A DNA stretch of 64,000 bases, taken from Dermatemys mawii. Lineage: Eukaryota; Chordata; Testudines; Dermatemydidae. A program made the translations under genes and the position numbers. Positions 1-13,200 of this stretch are shown in pieces; within the stretch, counting starts at the first letter, position 1, and each line of letters opens with the position of its first letter. The stretch lies in NCBI GenBank assembly GCA_007922305.1, contig ML677326.1, forward strand, positions 57,475,446 through 57,539,445, given 5' to 3'. Under the pieces are notes generated by a model, which saw nothing but the letters and a program-made list of their open reading frames with translations, was not told the DNA's origin and ran no database searches.

Positions 1-1220
1 TAAACAATACTGAAGGTTGCAAGGGCAATATTTACTTATTACAAATGTTGGTTTATTTAAAGGTGGCAGGTTGAATGTATCAATTAGCTATTCACATTAT
101 CAGAATACAGTAGTAAAGGATACTCAAAAAGCTGTATGTACAGGATTTGATTCTTATTTGGTGGGTGCACTAAAATCTTTCTAACAACCCATTATGTATA
201 TTATGCAAACCACATTTCTAAATATTAGAATCTTTCTTAACAGACTGATGCTAATCATGCAATATTCTAAATAGAAATCTGACAAAAGTTTGATAGACTC
301 TGATTGATTAATGCACTGTGGAATGGAATATTCTTTAAAATGCCTACTATCAGCAACAATACCATATTACTAAGCATTTCATTGACATCAATAATTAGAC
401 ACTAGGAGGAAACTGAGAAATTTACTTTACATTTATTTTAATTTTTCTGCAGTTTTATTGAATATATTCTCTCAAAAATGTAATCTGATTGTGAAAATAA
501 GAAATAATTACATTTCAATCAAAATGATCCTGATTTAGCACAATGATTTTGTGAAAATAGAATCAATTTTGAATTTGAAAAAATATGAAAATGCTCAGAT
601 TCTGAACATTTTAAATTTTGTCATGAATACTTTACATAAATTTACACTGGCAGCACACAATATGATGAAAAACATATGCGTGGTATTATCTGTGGATACT
701 TCTGAGTTCATATGCAGAGACTCACATTTGTACACAATGTTAATTTTTCTAAGTTAATGTGCATAAAAATATTAGGATTTGCACATGTAAATGCAGTCCC
801 ATTGAAAATATGGCGATTAGTATTTTCACACTACGGTATTTGTATTATGCCATTCGCCGTGATATTTATTAAAGCTGTACAGCGGACAGTCATATAATAA
901 GAATAGATCATGTTGAATAAAATGTGCGCTTTGAGTTTTGCACACCAGGGGGAGATGCAGTCCATACAAAATGATGGTTTTCCATTTTCAAAAAGTGAAT
1001 GCAGTTACCGGACAAATAGTGTTGAAAGAAAACTCATCTGTTGCTCAAGCACTATGGCTTTGAAATTGATAACATTACCAAAATTTTTAAAACAAGCAAG
1101 CAACACTTTAAAGTGAAAGCTATCAAAACCCTAATCCTTTTCAAGCAAATGAGCTAACTCATTCAAAAAAGAGATAGTAAAACTGTTCTTTAAAATATGT
1201 AAAAGAATAGTGCTACTTAC
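1..1220. other. ANXA10 intron 10 (part), no recognisable feature
   Basis: AT-rich sequence with only short chance ORFs. I see no exon, no tRNA-like box and no clear mobile element. The expected exon 11 is not present. Confidence 0.6.
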
Positions 1221-1279
1221 ATGGATTGCATTGTAAAGCCTATATGCAAAATAGGAAGGTTTATCTCGAACACAGAGAA
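1221..1279 (-). CDS. ANXA10: ANXA10 exon 10 (residues 242-261)
   Basis: 59 nt, canonical annexin size, phase 1 to phase 0: VLCVRDKPSYFAYRLYNAIH. The acceptor is CTCCTAG and the donor GTAAGTAG. It carries the first helix of repeat 4. The next exon, expected to encode the repeat-4 loop and about 41 residues, was searched for in 1-1220 and not found, so it lies outside the window. Confidence 0.95.
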
Positions 1280-4200
1280 CTAGGAGAGATACGTTATGGA
1301 GAAAAGGAGAAACATTAGAGACTTTCAGAAACCTGCATCAGTAGTGTGGTTATGTGATCTTGAGGGTGCTTACTGGGTTGAAATGAAACAAGTTGATGCC
1401 GGTTGATAGAAACTTTCTCACATTGCACAGTTCATGGCTGTGGGACAGGTTGCCCCTTCTATCTTAGAAAAAAACTTGGGGTGCTCCTCAAAATGTTTTC
1501 CTAACAATGCTCATTTAGTGACTGGAGGCAGAATTATCAGTCCTATGGAATTGCCTGTTGATGCTGCAGATTATAAAATCCTAATCTCAGGCCAACTGGA
1601 AGGAGCCTCTCTGTTTCTGTATTGGCTGTGGGCCTCCGGCCTCCCACCCACTCCCCCTCAGCCCCCCCGAGCAGGCAGGGCTGCTTTACCTGTGGTTCAT
1701 CTTAAAGATGTTAGTAGTTTAAGTTTATGGTTGTATATTTCAGTCATACTAATCTGCTGTTTATTTATAGATTTTTTTTAATGGTGTTCATCACCATACT
1801 ACATAAGTGCCTCACAAACTTTAACAAATTTAGCCACTTGCCATCTTTGTGAGGTAAGGAAATATTATTACTGTCATGGGCAACGCATGAACCTCCCTTT
1901 GGGAAGCCTAGCCCCCTACCTCTCCTATTCTGCATGAGGTCCTGCCCCCACTCCATTCCTCCAGCTCTCCATCCCTCTGCCAGAGGAGCCCCAACCCCCT
2001 CATCACAACCAGATGGTTCCTGGCTGACCCACCCGAGCTGCCCCAAACTGCAGCCTGCATGCCCAAATTATCTCCAGCCTGGCCGCCTGAACCGCCTCAA
2101 GCCCTGGCCACCAGGAGGAGCTCTGAGTCCTGCCACAGCCTAGCACCAGCGCCATGGTGGGAAGCATTAACAGAGGTTTGGGGAAGCTTAGCATCCCCCA
2201 GCCTTCATTATGCATTGGCCGTGATTACCGTCATTTTACAGATGGGGAAACCAAGGCACAGATAATTTAGGAGCTTGATCCTACACCACTGAAGACATGC
2301 AGTTTTGTCATTTGTTTCAGTGTGAGCAGTATCAGTGCCTAATGGACTTGGCCATGGTCACACAGGAAGTTTGTAGCAAAACCAGAAGCAGAATCCAATT
2401 CTCCTCAGCCCTAATCCAGTAACCACATTTTAATTTTTAGCCTCAACCTATGATGCAATTTAAATGCCCTTTCTTCTATATAGCTTTAGACTTGTTGGTT
2501 GATTTTCTTCCAAATGTTCAAAGTTTCTACACCATATATGAAAATTAACTAGCGGGGAAAATAGCACAAAAAGCTTATATTTGCACCTTTTAATGGACCA
2601 GATATACTATACTGTATATTTATTTATTAAGAAGTTATTACTAGTGTAAAATAATCATTTTATTTTACCTATTGCTACCAGCAGTTCTTGAAAGTATCCA
2701 TCGTAACATTCATTAATAGCATCTACTATATCTTGCCCAGAGATGTTTTGGAACTCCTGAAAAACTTGAAAGAAATGAATACATGTTTATTTATATTCTG
2801 TATTAAGAGTAGAAACTAGTCCCAGCAGTTTTATTGCTGTTTATTTTTCTCATGTCTGTTACCTCAAGATGAAACTTAATCTAAAATAAGAGATTGGGAC
2901 AGATTCTGAACCCAATACTTGGAGCAAAGCAGCTGGAAAGCTGCCCTAAAAAGGCACTTGGCAATTTCTTGGCATAGGGTGTGGGGTAGAGAATAGCACA
3001 GCTAGATCTGTGCTAACCCTGCCCCCATCTCCCATGAGGTGGATTGGGGTTAGGAGTATGTTCCTGCTTATCATTGTTGATGTAATAACCTCCAGGAGAG
3101 CATTACAGACTGAAGTAAGTTAGGCCACCGTTTATGTGATAGAGCTGTTTGGAGAATGACAATTCTATTTTAAGACTTGTTTTCATTCCACACTGGAACA
3201 AAACCAAAATGTTTTGAACATTTTCTCAAAATGGAATTGTGTCTAAATGTCCATTCTTGGTCTAAAAAGGTCAGGTTTTCAATTAATCTCACTCTCTCGC
3301 TACACATGAACAAGTGGGGAGTCCACACTGACCTCAGAAGCCTTCCCATAGAAAATGTCAAAATTAACATGTTTGTGCAAAATGTATCAGCTTTGATGGA
3401 ACACCATGTTTGGATAAAAATATGTTTAATTAAAACGGTTCCATCCAACTCTATTAAGCAGCTGTCATTTGTTTGGCTGGGTTTTTTGGGAGGGAGGGGA
3501 TAGTATTTGGCCCTGTCTGCCCCCCAAAACTGGGAAAAGTGGAAAGGTGGCTTCAGTGCACTCTTGACTCCTCCCCACCAGATTAATTGAGTGTGAGCTC
3601 CAGGGGTACTGGAACAATTTTTATAGTGGGATGCTGACCATGAAAACCATGTACTTGGTGTTTGTTATTACTACTTCAAGCCAGGGGGTGCGGTAGTGCC
3701 CCCAGGACTCTAGTTCCAGCACCACTGGTGAGGTCAGTACGCTGAAGACTTAGCCCATCACCTTAACTGTCATTTCTATGCTGCATTTTTTCTACTATCT
3801 ATTCTACACTGGGTTTAGCTTTGTAGTCCTTGTACACCCAAAAGTCCCATTAACTTCAGCTGGAGTTTTGGGAGCACAAAGAATGTAGGCTCAAGCTCCT
3901 GTTTCAGACTGCACTGGAACCTGAATATTGGTTTGTGAATTCAGCTTCTGTGTGTCTAGTTAAAATTATGCCTGTTTTCTCTGTAAGCTATATGTTCCCT
4001 TTCCATTATACATTCAAATACTGAGTAGCTGGATTCATAAATGATGATAATTACCCATCCACAACTGCTGGTAACTCTTGTTGCACAGGATCATTTGCAT
4101 CATGTTTTTGTGTTCCCCTGTTTTCTGCTGACATGCTTCCCATAGGACCTAAGGCATTAAAATAATAACAAGGTGTAAAAGATCATCAGTCCCAACCCCC

Positions 4201-7200
4201 TTTAAACAAGACATTCAAACAATTACATTTTTGTTTTCAGTTGTTTTTGAGAAACTGACAGCTGATTGTAGTTACCATTGCATCTTGAGCAGCCATAGCA
4301 GGATCTGCATACCCTTCCTCTCGGGTTCCCTGTAAAACGTTAAAACATTTTCCTCTATTAGTTCTTGTAAAATGAGTGCAAGAGAATGAGATAGTCTTTG
4401 TATAATACTATGTCTCATTCATTGAGATATCCATTCCAGGATTTTACACAAGAACGGTGTGTGATTGAGCTGGTCCATACAGCCTTAAAATATTCTAGAG
4501 GTGACACTGGGAATTGCTATGGCATCTCTCCAAGGGCCATTCCCTTAGGGTGGAGGAATTGTAGAATCATAATGGGACTTATGACAGGAAGTAGTAGTAG
4601 AGGTGGATACAGGTGGGTTCCCTGTGAGATCACATTTTTATCTAACCCTTTACTTATATAAAAGAAAAGTTAGTGAATAACTAGATGGCATTACTTGTTT
4701 ATAAAGTTATTATAACATGGTTATGATGTGGAAAATAACTGTACAAATGTCATCTTTGTGTTTCCAGTCTATTTTCCACTGATATATTCATATACCTTTG
4801 CTATTTTTTACAAGGAAAAAAAACACACACTTTTTTCTCACTGTCCATACTGCAAGATCATCCATATCAAACAGTGATCAATCTGCTTTACACTGCATGT
4901 TGCCATCATCACCTATAATTAAGATTCAAGATTGAGAAGTTGCCTGACAATTTTGATGATGTATGAGTCAAAAGAGAGTACAGCTTATTCTCCTGTAGCT
5001 CTTTTGGTTTTGCAGTTCTGTAAACCAAGCAGATATGATTTAGTTAATACACTAGAGTCAGATATATTTAGTTGTAACAAAAGAAAAGTCTTTTATAATA
5101 ACCCCTTTTAATCATAATTACAGTGTAAGGATACAAATAAGCCCCAGTTGTAGGAGTCATAATTCACAGACAGCACTTAATCTGTGATATTGCCTTAATG
5201 ATATGTTTTTGAAGCAATTTACTTTAGTTTGGAGTTGACAATCATTCTGCTACAAAAATTAAAGTAAGGATTAAAATTATGTATTGTCTGCCAACTACTA
5301 GAATGACCAATTTTCAACTCTTGCCTGGGAAATATGTTAATTCACATTTTAATTAAATTGTAAAGAATTTGTACAGAACAAAGAATGAAGTTCTTAGTGA
5401 CAAGATAAATTGCTTAAAGGAAATTATGCTGGAGTGACTTCCTGTGATTGAATACATGAAACTGGAAAAATATGACAAGTGGACAATAAAAACTGAGCAG
5501 CAGTGCTCTACATAAACAAAAAAAGCCCTACAGTTACATTTTTAAATGACTATTCTTGGCATTGTTTTATCAGAAAATCCTACAAGCTGCATTAATATTC
5601 TTATTTTTAAATTCCAGAAAATGATGGTATTTTAATTCATATCCATGCCAAAACCTGTGGGAAAATAAATAAACTCTTCATGTCATATTAGAAGTCTGGA
5701 TAATTATAATTCGATCCAAGTACATTACATTAATTAGGATGTAATAAGCTTTCCAGAAGCTTGCCTCTCTGAAGGATTTTTCCACTACCCATTGATTGGT
5801 GGTGATGGTGGTGGGGTAGGGGATACATATGCTTTTCCCTTATGGAAAAGTATTATAGGCTTCAGTACTGTAATTATAGCAATCAGGTAGATTGCTGCTC
5901 CTACACAGAACCCTGTTGACCCACACTATAACTGCCTGTGAGCTATCAGTTGCAGGATCAAGGCCCCAGAATTTAAGGGAGTAAACCAATATGATTTTTT
6001 AGAAAACATAAAAAAATAGAAACTCTTGACACAGAATGATATCCTTTCTATAAGTTAAATAGAAATAGATAGAAAGAATCTAATTTTGTATTTTAATCTA
6101 TAACATTGTCCAGTTTATTCTACAAGACTATCCAAAAGAGAAACAATAAAAAGGATAAAATTTTAAATTGTGCCATCTGACTTTTCTACAATTGCTTTTA
6201 TTAACATATATAATATTCACACAGAGATAACAAACATTTACAAAGAAGTACAGTATGAAACAGTGCAGTTGCAGTTCTCCAGAGCTCTTTTTTAGGCTCC
6301 AGAATCTGAAATGAGTAGATGGTGGAATCCTGCCTATTTGGTGATCCCCACTCACCTTCTTTAGGGATATTTGTGGCAATATGTTTTGATAATGAGGACT
6401 GCAGATTATAGGGCAGGATGTTTTGTATTTGTCCTGATTGTAAGAAAAAAATGCCATGGCTTTAATGAGGGTAAGAACTAAGCCATGGTCTACTCTGTGA
6501 GGGTAGGGTGGGGAATCAGTCTAAGATATGCAACTTCAGCTATGAGAATAGCATAGCTGAAGTCTACATACTTAGATCGACTTACTGCGGTGCCTTCATG
6601 GCGGCGAGTTGACTGCTGTCACTCCCCCATCAATTCTGCCTGCGCCTCTCATAGCAGTAGAGTACTGGAGATGACGGGAGAGCTTTTGGGGATTGATTTA
6701 TCACATCTAGACTAGACGCGATAAATTGACTCCCGATAGATTGATCGCTACCCGCCGAGCGGGATCTCCTACCATCAGTGGAGGGCCAGTCTGTATTCCA
6801 CATTGGTCTTGTGGCCTGCTGGGGATATTAGTTGGCAGCTTGTTCATGGAGTCATGAGCATGGGCATATAGTTGGTGCAGTTCACCTTTCTTGCCCCTTG
6901 CCTGGCATGAGGGAGACCCTGGTACACATCTATCTTGAGTGTGCCAGGCTACAGCCCCTTTTCTGGCTTCTCCTTAGGTTATGGCTGCACTGTTCCCCAC
7001 ACCTCCTGATTTACGAATGCCCCAGCTGTGGACCCACAAAATCATAAGACTTCCTCATCAACGTCCTCCTGGTACTGGTCAAGGTGGCCATCCACCATAC
7101 CAAGAGGAGGATGCTGAATGGGGAGATGCTCTGTGACTGTGAGGCCTATTTCCACTCCTCCCTCAGATCACATATCCAACCAGTGTTTTTGTGGGCTGTG

Positions 7201-10200
7201 TCCACTGGTTCCCTGGACACCTTTGAGGAGCAGTGGATGCTGCTTGGTGTTCTCTGCTCAGTGTCTCCTTCTGGTTCCTCACTTTTGACCCTTGACCTTC
7301 CCTTAGGATTGCCAACTCTCCAGGATTGGCCTGGAATCTCCAGGAATCGGCATCAATCTCCCAGTGACTTGAAAGCAATCCTGGACATTTTAATAGGATA
7401 TTTTAAGAAAATGACATTATGTCATGTTGGAAAAAAAATTGCCAGAATAGCTTTAGTCAGTTGGCAATCCTACCCTCACTCCCATTCCTGGTATTCATCT
7501 GTTATCTTCTGATTTCAGTTGAAAGCTGGGTTCAGTAGTTCCTCCTTTTAGGCTGGGGAAGGAGCCTTTAGACGAGGGTGAGACTTGTCTCTACCTCCCC
7601 CAGATCTTCAATAAGTACTCAATCCCTGCACTCTGTCACAGATGGTTTCATGATTAAACCAATTGAATGCCACCCAGAAAAATTAGATACTTTCCCGGCC
7701 TCTCCTCATAGTTTCTATGTGGTACTAGAAAAGTCACATAAACCAACATTTTCAAAGATGTCCAGGGCTTGATTGTACTCACTAAATAATCCATGCAGCT
7801 ACATGCTGAATAATCAGGATAAAGAGAAATACTGAATGCTTATTAAATGAGCACTGTCCATCCTGTGCACTGAATGAGGTAGGGGTCATGTGGAAAAAAA
7901 CAGCAATAAGACTATATCATAATACATAAGTACAAGGGAGCCAAAATAAAGTTTCGCAGGAAACCTTAATCCAGGTATTTCCCTAACTTTTGGCTGGTTG
8001 ACTTGTCAACCCTCGTGTTCTTTTAATGTAGGAGTTGTTGTTGGGTTTTTTTTTAATGTAATACAAATGTAGAGTCAAGGTGCAACCACAAAAATGTGCA
8101 GTTGTCCATTGTGACTGCTGCTCTCCATTTTCCATGTACAAATAGTCATTTGTGTACCTATTTGTAAAAACAAATGCAGATGCAAAGGTACATGTAGATT
8201 TCTGACAGTGCTCCTGTTCCTTTTGACCCATATTGTAAAAGTCCCTAATTCAGTTTTCACGCTAAACATATTTAGATGTTTAAACTGTAATAAATCCTGA
8301 AATACAAACAAAATTAATTAGGCCACTAGCATGAAGGCATATTCCTCCTCTGTGTCTTTTTGATAACAGCATTTACTGTCCCCATTTCTCTTCTGTCCCT
8401 TGCCTTAAGGCACAATATTTTAGGGTTTGATTCTGTAAAGAGTTGATCACCAATTTTGAGCTGCTGAGAGTCTCCTAATTCAGTGAGAATTGACCATATC
8501 TCAACAAAAAGCACTCAAGCCCTTTACAGGATCAGGAAGTTTGTAAATAATATTGACAATTCTTCTGCATGAGGTACCACCACAGTGTAGACCAGGGGTA
8601 GGCAACCTATGGCACTCGAGCCAAAGTCAGCACATGAGCTGATTTTCAGTGGCACTCACACAGCTCGGGTCCTGGCCACTGATCTGGGGGGCTCTGCATT
8701 TTAATTTAATTTTAAATGAAACTTCTTAAGCATTTTTAAAACTTTATTTACTTTATATACAACAATAGTTTAATTTTATATTATAGACTTATAGAAAGAG
8801 ACCTTCTAAAAATGTTAAAATGTATTACTGGCACGCAAAACCTTAAATTAGAATAAATAAATGAAGACTCGGCACACCACTTCTGAAAGGTTGCCGACCC
8901 CTAGTGTAGACAGTGTGTTGTTTGGCAGATTTCTTCAGCACAAAGAACATGTTTTTTTGAAAACAGAAGGAATATAAAGATCGGTTTAATAATTTCTTGC
9001 ATAGTCATTTCTCCATTTTTCTATGGGACATACAAACCGTAACATGGACAGTACACTTCATTAATGAAGAAAAATGGAACTTGTGAAAGAAAATCTCATT
9101 TGGATATGAAAGTAGTCTCTTTTTGAGCATAGGGTCAGTGTAGCCAGGTGGTCAGCCGCTCCAGTCCTGAAGGGGCTGAAACAGCCCTACAGAGGGCTGC
9201 GGCAAGGGAAAGCAGCAAGCCTGGGCTGATTGGGGAAGCAGTCACAGGAGGGCCATGACCCAATCAGGCTACAGCTGGCTCTTATAAAAAGAGTTGCTAT
9301 GCAGTCTCCCTCTAGCTGAGAAGGGAGTTGGACCTAGCTGCATGAGAGCTAAAGGGAACTGAGGATGGAGCAGTGCTGGGGAAGGGGCAGGCTGAGCTGG
9401 GGAGCTCAGTCTGGGTTACCTCTCAAGCTGCGGGCCTGATAAAAAGGCCTGAAAAGGGTGCTAGGGTGAAGGGAAAGGCAGCAGGTCCAAAAAAACCCTT
9501 GCCTATGATGACTGGCTCTTACACTGCAGTCTGCCCCAGGAAGCAGGGGCATGATGATGACTGGCAGTAGCCTTAGACTGAGACAGGTGGGCATAGAGGG
9601 TTGGGGGTTCCCTGGGGAGGGGAGACCCAGAGAGAGATCTATGGGATATTGCCAGGGGCCAGTACCTGCGATAAAATGGCACCAGGATCCGGGAGGGACA
9701 GTGATGGTGAGACACCAGCAGAGGGTGCTCTGGGGCTGGTAAAAAGAGCTAATTCCCAGATGACCAGCAGGAGGCATTGCAGGGATGAGTTGTCTTGCTG
9801 TCACAGTCAGAGGCTGGCATTTTCAGATTCTCATTCAATAAAATACTCAATTGACCTATGGTTGCATTCAAAAACCAAAGTGAAAGCAGATGAAAGAATT
9901 TAAATTCTAATCTTTCCTCTTTTTGCTGCCACTTTAAAAATGTAGCTTTTCAACCATATTAAGCATGAATTAGTTTTAACTACTGTCGCCAACTTAAAAT
10001 CTGAGGTTCCTTCAACAATATTAGAAGATAGTTCTCCATTTTTAAAAAATGTAAAACGTATTTTGAGTTTGTACAGTACCTGAGCGATGTTCATAAGTGC
10101 GTCTCTGAAGTGACCTGAAGTCTCAGAATAAATGTCTTGTTGAAGATCATTGTTGTATTCTGGGGTGCAAACCACAACAAACTTGTATTAAATGTGCAAT

Positions 10201-13200
10201 TTGTAGAACACACAAATATTATCTGAATAATATTAGTGAAGATTTGCAAACAGTGATGAGTAACTAGAATAAAAAATTATACTCATTATATTGACATTTG
10301 CAAGTCTTTTAATACTTTTCATTCTGCAGAAAGCAATAAATTGGCCTAATCATGTGGGAATAAATCTTCAAAGGGATTTTCACATGAGTTTAAGCAGGTT
10401 AGGCACCTAATTTACTTAACTTGCTTATGCACTTTTGAAAATCCCATGAGGTGCCTATCTGCATCTTTAGGTGCTTAAATCCCTAAGAAGATCTGCTCTG
10501 TAGTCCCTGCTGCTAGCAAGAACCTCAGTGACTTTAACAGGATTTTTACCTCAACAGAGACTGTGGGTTCAACCCTAACATGACCAGTAGTGTAAAATTA
10601 GTGAAATAGCTATAAGATAGAGAATAAACTTCCAAAAACAAACACAACCCCTCCTTCTCTTTAAAAATTTAAAGAGTTTAATCTTCCTCCAAAAGTTATA
10701 GTCCAAAAATATCAGTCTGTGGACTGAGAGACATTTCAAATATCGCAGAATCCTGAATGGCTAAAAATATTGAGATTTTTATGCTAATACAATAAAAAAC
10801 TAAACTTGATTTATACATTTTGCTTCTGCCTTTTATGTACAATTATCCTGAAACAAGGAAAGAGGGGAAACAATTGGCTTTAATAATTCATCTTTGGAAT
10901 TCTCTCTCTTTCAGTCATGCAACTATATCCAGAACTCTTGTAGTCAGAATTGCACCCTTGCAGGATATGCTACTGTATACTTAAATGAAATAAAAATAGT
11001 ACGCATTAAGTAGGCTTCTTTCATTTGGAAGATCTCCCCATTTGATCTTGAAGCTAATATATCAATTAGACAGTTCTCTTCCATGTCTGCTCCCTGAAAG
11101 GAAAAAATAGCAAACAAGCAAGGTCATTACTAGTTGAGATAATGGCTTCCAATACAATGTGTAATATTTGTCAAGGACAGTGAAAGAATGCTAGTCTCTG
11201 TCTGAGAAGTTCATGGTTTATTTTTATGGGTTATTTTCCTGGCAGTAAGAGTACTGATTTCAGTCTTTTCAGGGTTACTGATGAGCTTCAGTGTAATTAG
11301 TATTAGAACTGCACCTCCAACACAAACACTTAAAGTTAAGCATGAGAAGTGTCTTATTGCTAAGGCAACATGGTGAGACAATGCCCTACCAAAGGGGAAA
11401 ATGCACTGGGATGAATTTCATTCCTAGGGAGCAATAAAGCCCTTTTAAATACATGGGACTTTGTAAAGAATTAAATGCATATGTCAAGCATGCTGTCCCT
11501 AATTGTGCTATGGGTTTAGACAATTTGAAATGTATTTGAGCATCGATAACATCCTGTGCTTTCAGGTTCTCTTTTCTGGAATTGCTTAGAAGTATGTTTT
11601 GCAATGTTTACAACAATACTTGATTTTTATATGAAACACTTCTTTATTACTGTTATACCATGTAGGATTGCAAATCATTACATTTCCCCACAAGGTTGTC
11701 GACTTCAGTTTGGGATTTTGAATTCAGGTGAATGGATGATACATGTACTGCTTGTGATAGGTGCATATAGCTTTTGTTAATGACAATGAGAATTCTGCAT
11801 TTAGAACAGGAGAAGAATGTCAGCAAGGCCCCAGTTCTGCAGATTTATGGATATGCATTATTTTAAGCATCCGAGTACTCCCATTGACTCCACAATTAAG
11901 GTACAATAGTGTAAAAAAGCACAAACGTGAATCAAATACAGAAAAAATCTAGATTTGCCAGTTCTGGTCAATAGTCATAAAAATAGTACATCTGGTGCTA
12001 ATAATGGGCTATAATAATCTCACTGCTGACCATCATTTAAAAAATATACCAGTAGCTCTAAAAATGCCTTGATATCAACTGTTAAAAAAATGACAAAGTT
12101 GGTGCTCATTTTATTTGCTGGCAATGACTGCTTAATACAATAAAATAGTTCCTAGCTTTGAAAATGGGAATGAAATTAAAATATTGAAAGATAGTCCATT
12201 GATTTATAAAAGAGTAAGGTAGGTATTAGGTTGCACCTCATGCAGAAACTTGCGCATGTGCTTAGCCTTATGCATGTGGGTAGTCTCATAAGATAGATTC
12301 AATGGGACTACTGATATGAGCATATCTAAGAACATGTGTAAGCGTTTGCCAGATCAATACCTTACATTTCAGTTAACAAACCATACTGTAGAAATATGTT
12401 TTCTTCAGTTATCTGTTTATATACATCTGTTAAATGATTGCTGTATTTTTAAGGCTAAATTATTTATATTCCCTTTAATATAAATACATATAAATTGTAT
12501 AGTACTGTATATTTCTTCTCTCCCATTAAACTGAAAAATGCCTTTTTAACAGTTTATCATTATTATGTCAAAGAATCAATAAAACAGATGTCATTTGCTG
12601 TAATCAGGGCATATAAATAATAGTCTAAGTATTTTTGAGTAAGACAAGAACCTTCATGGCATGCCAGAGCTCATGGGCATCATAGGATGCAGGTGGATAC
12701 ATCAGGCCAACCATAACGTCTTTGAAGTGATGAGAGAGATTCTCTTTCAGGTCCATAATCAAATCCTTGGAAAAAGGATAATCAGGGTTATTGTGGTTCT
12801 CATGCTGTGCAGTGGAATATTAATCACTGAAAACATTAAAAAAAATAAAAACTAGCAATTATTTTTGCGATATATTAAAAAAGATGACCCCTCCAGGCTG
12901 GATTGTGGCTCCAGTTAAGTAACAAAAACTTTTCTTAAAGCTGTGCTTATCCTTGTTGATAATATGGGCACGGCTGCTGTACATAAAGAAAGAAAAAACA
13001 CAGCAGTGTTGGTTAATTTGAACACAGGTGAAAAAAACTCCAGTGTTTATAAATGGAAAAGACTGACACTGGTAAGGAAAGACATTTGGGGCCAAATTTT
13101 AAAGGGGTCTTTAATCTGCTTTGAAACATTCTGCCTCAACTTCTGTATGCAAATCTTTATGAACCCAGACCCTTAGGTATGCCTACACAAACAGCTTTTG

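Larger units (their letters stand above)
1800..2445 (-). repeat. MIR/CORE-SINE-like remnant, twice interrupted
   Basis: Reading on the minus strand, the pieces at 1800-1877, 2224-2270 and 2346-2445 form one MIR-like body, including the hallmark TTTTACAGATGGGGAAAC and GGTCACACAGG segments. It is broken by a 346-nt C-rich insert and by a short palindromic repeat. Lies in intron 9. Confidence 0.7.

Noticed and set aside
1..1220. Search for ANXA10 exon 11 (repeat-4 loop, about 41 residues)
   Set aside because: No minus-strand segment resembles the expected sequence with AG and GT borders; the exon must lie outside the window.
2669..2756. Alternative acceptor TTTTTCAG for exon 9
   Set aside because: It would break the phase-1 join with exon 8 and drop the conserved VFQ residues; the upstream AG gives the standard 96-nt exon.
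7084..7512. 142-codon plus ORF as an intact gene
   Set aside because: The first part is a LINE reverse-transcriptase tail continuing an upstream frame past a stop, and the last part is a MITE.
9406..9804. 132-codon minus ORF and overlapping plus ORFs
   Set aside because: They lie inside the GC-rich LTR-like repeat, overlap on several frames and contain no domain.
9900..10175. 91-codon minus-strand ORF as a stand-alone gene
   Set aside because: Only 10080-10159 is coding; it is ANXA10 exon 6 and the rest is intron read-through.
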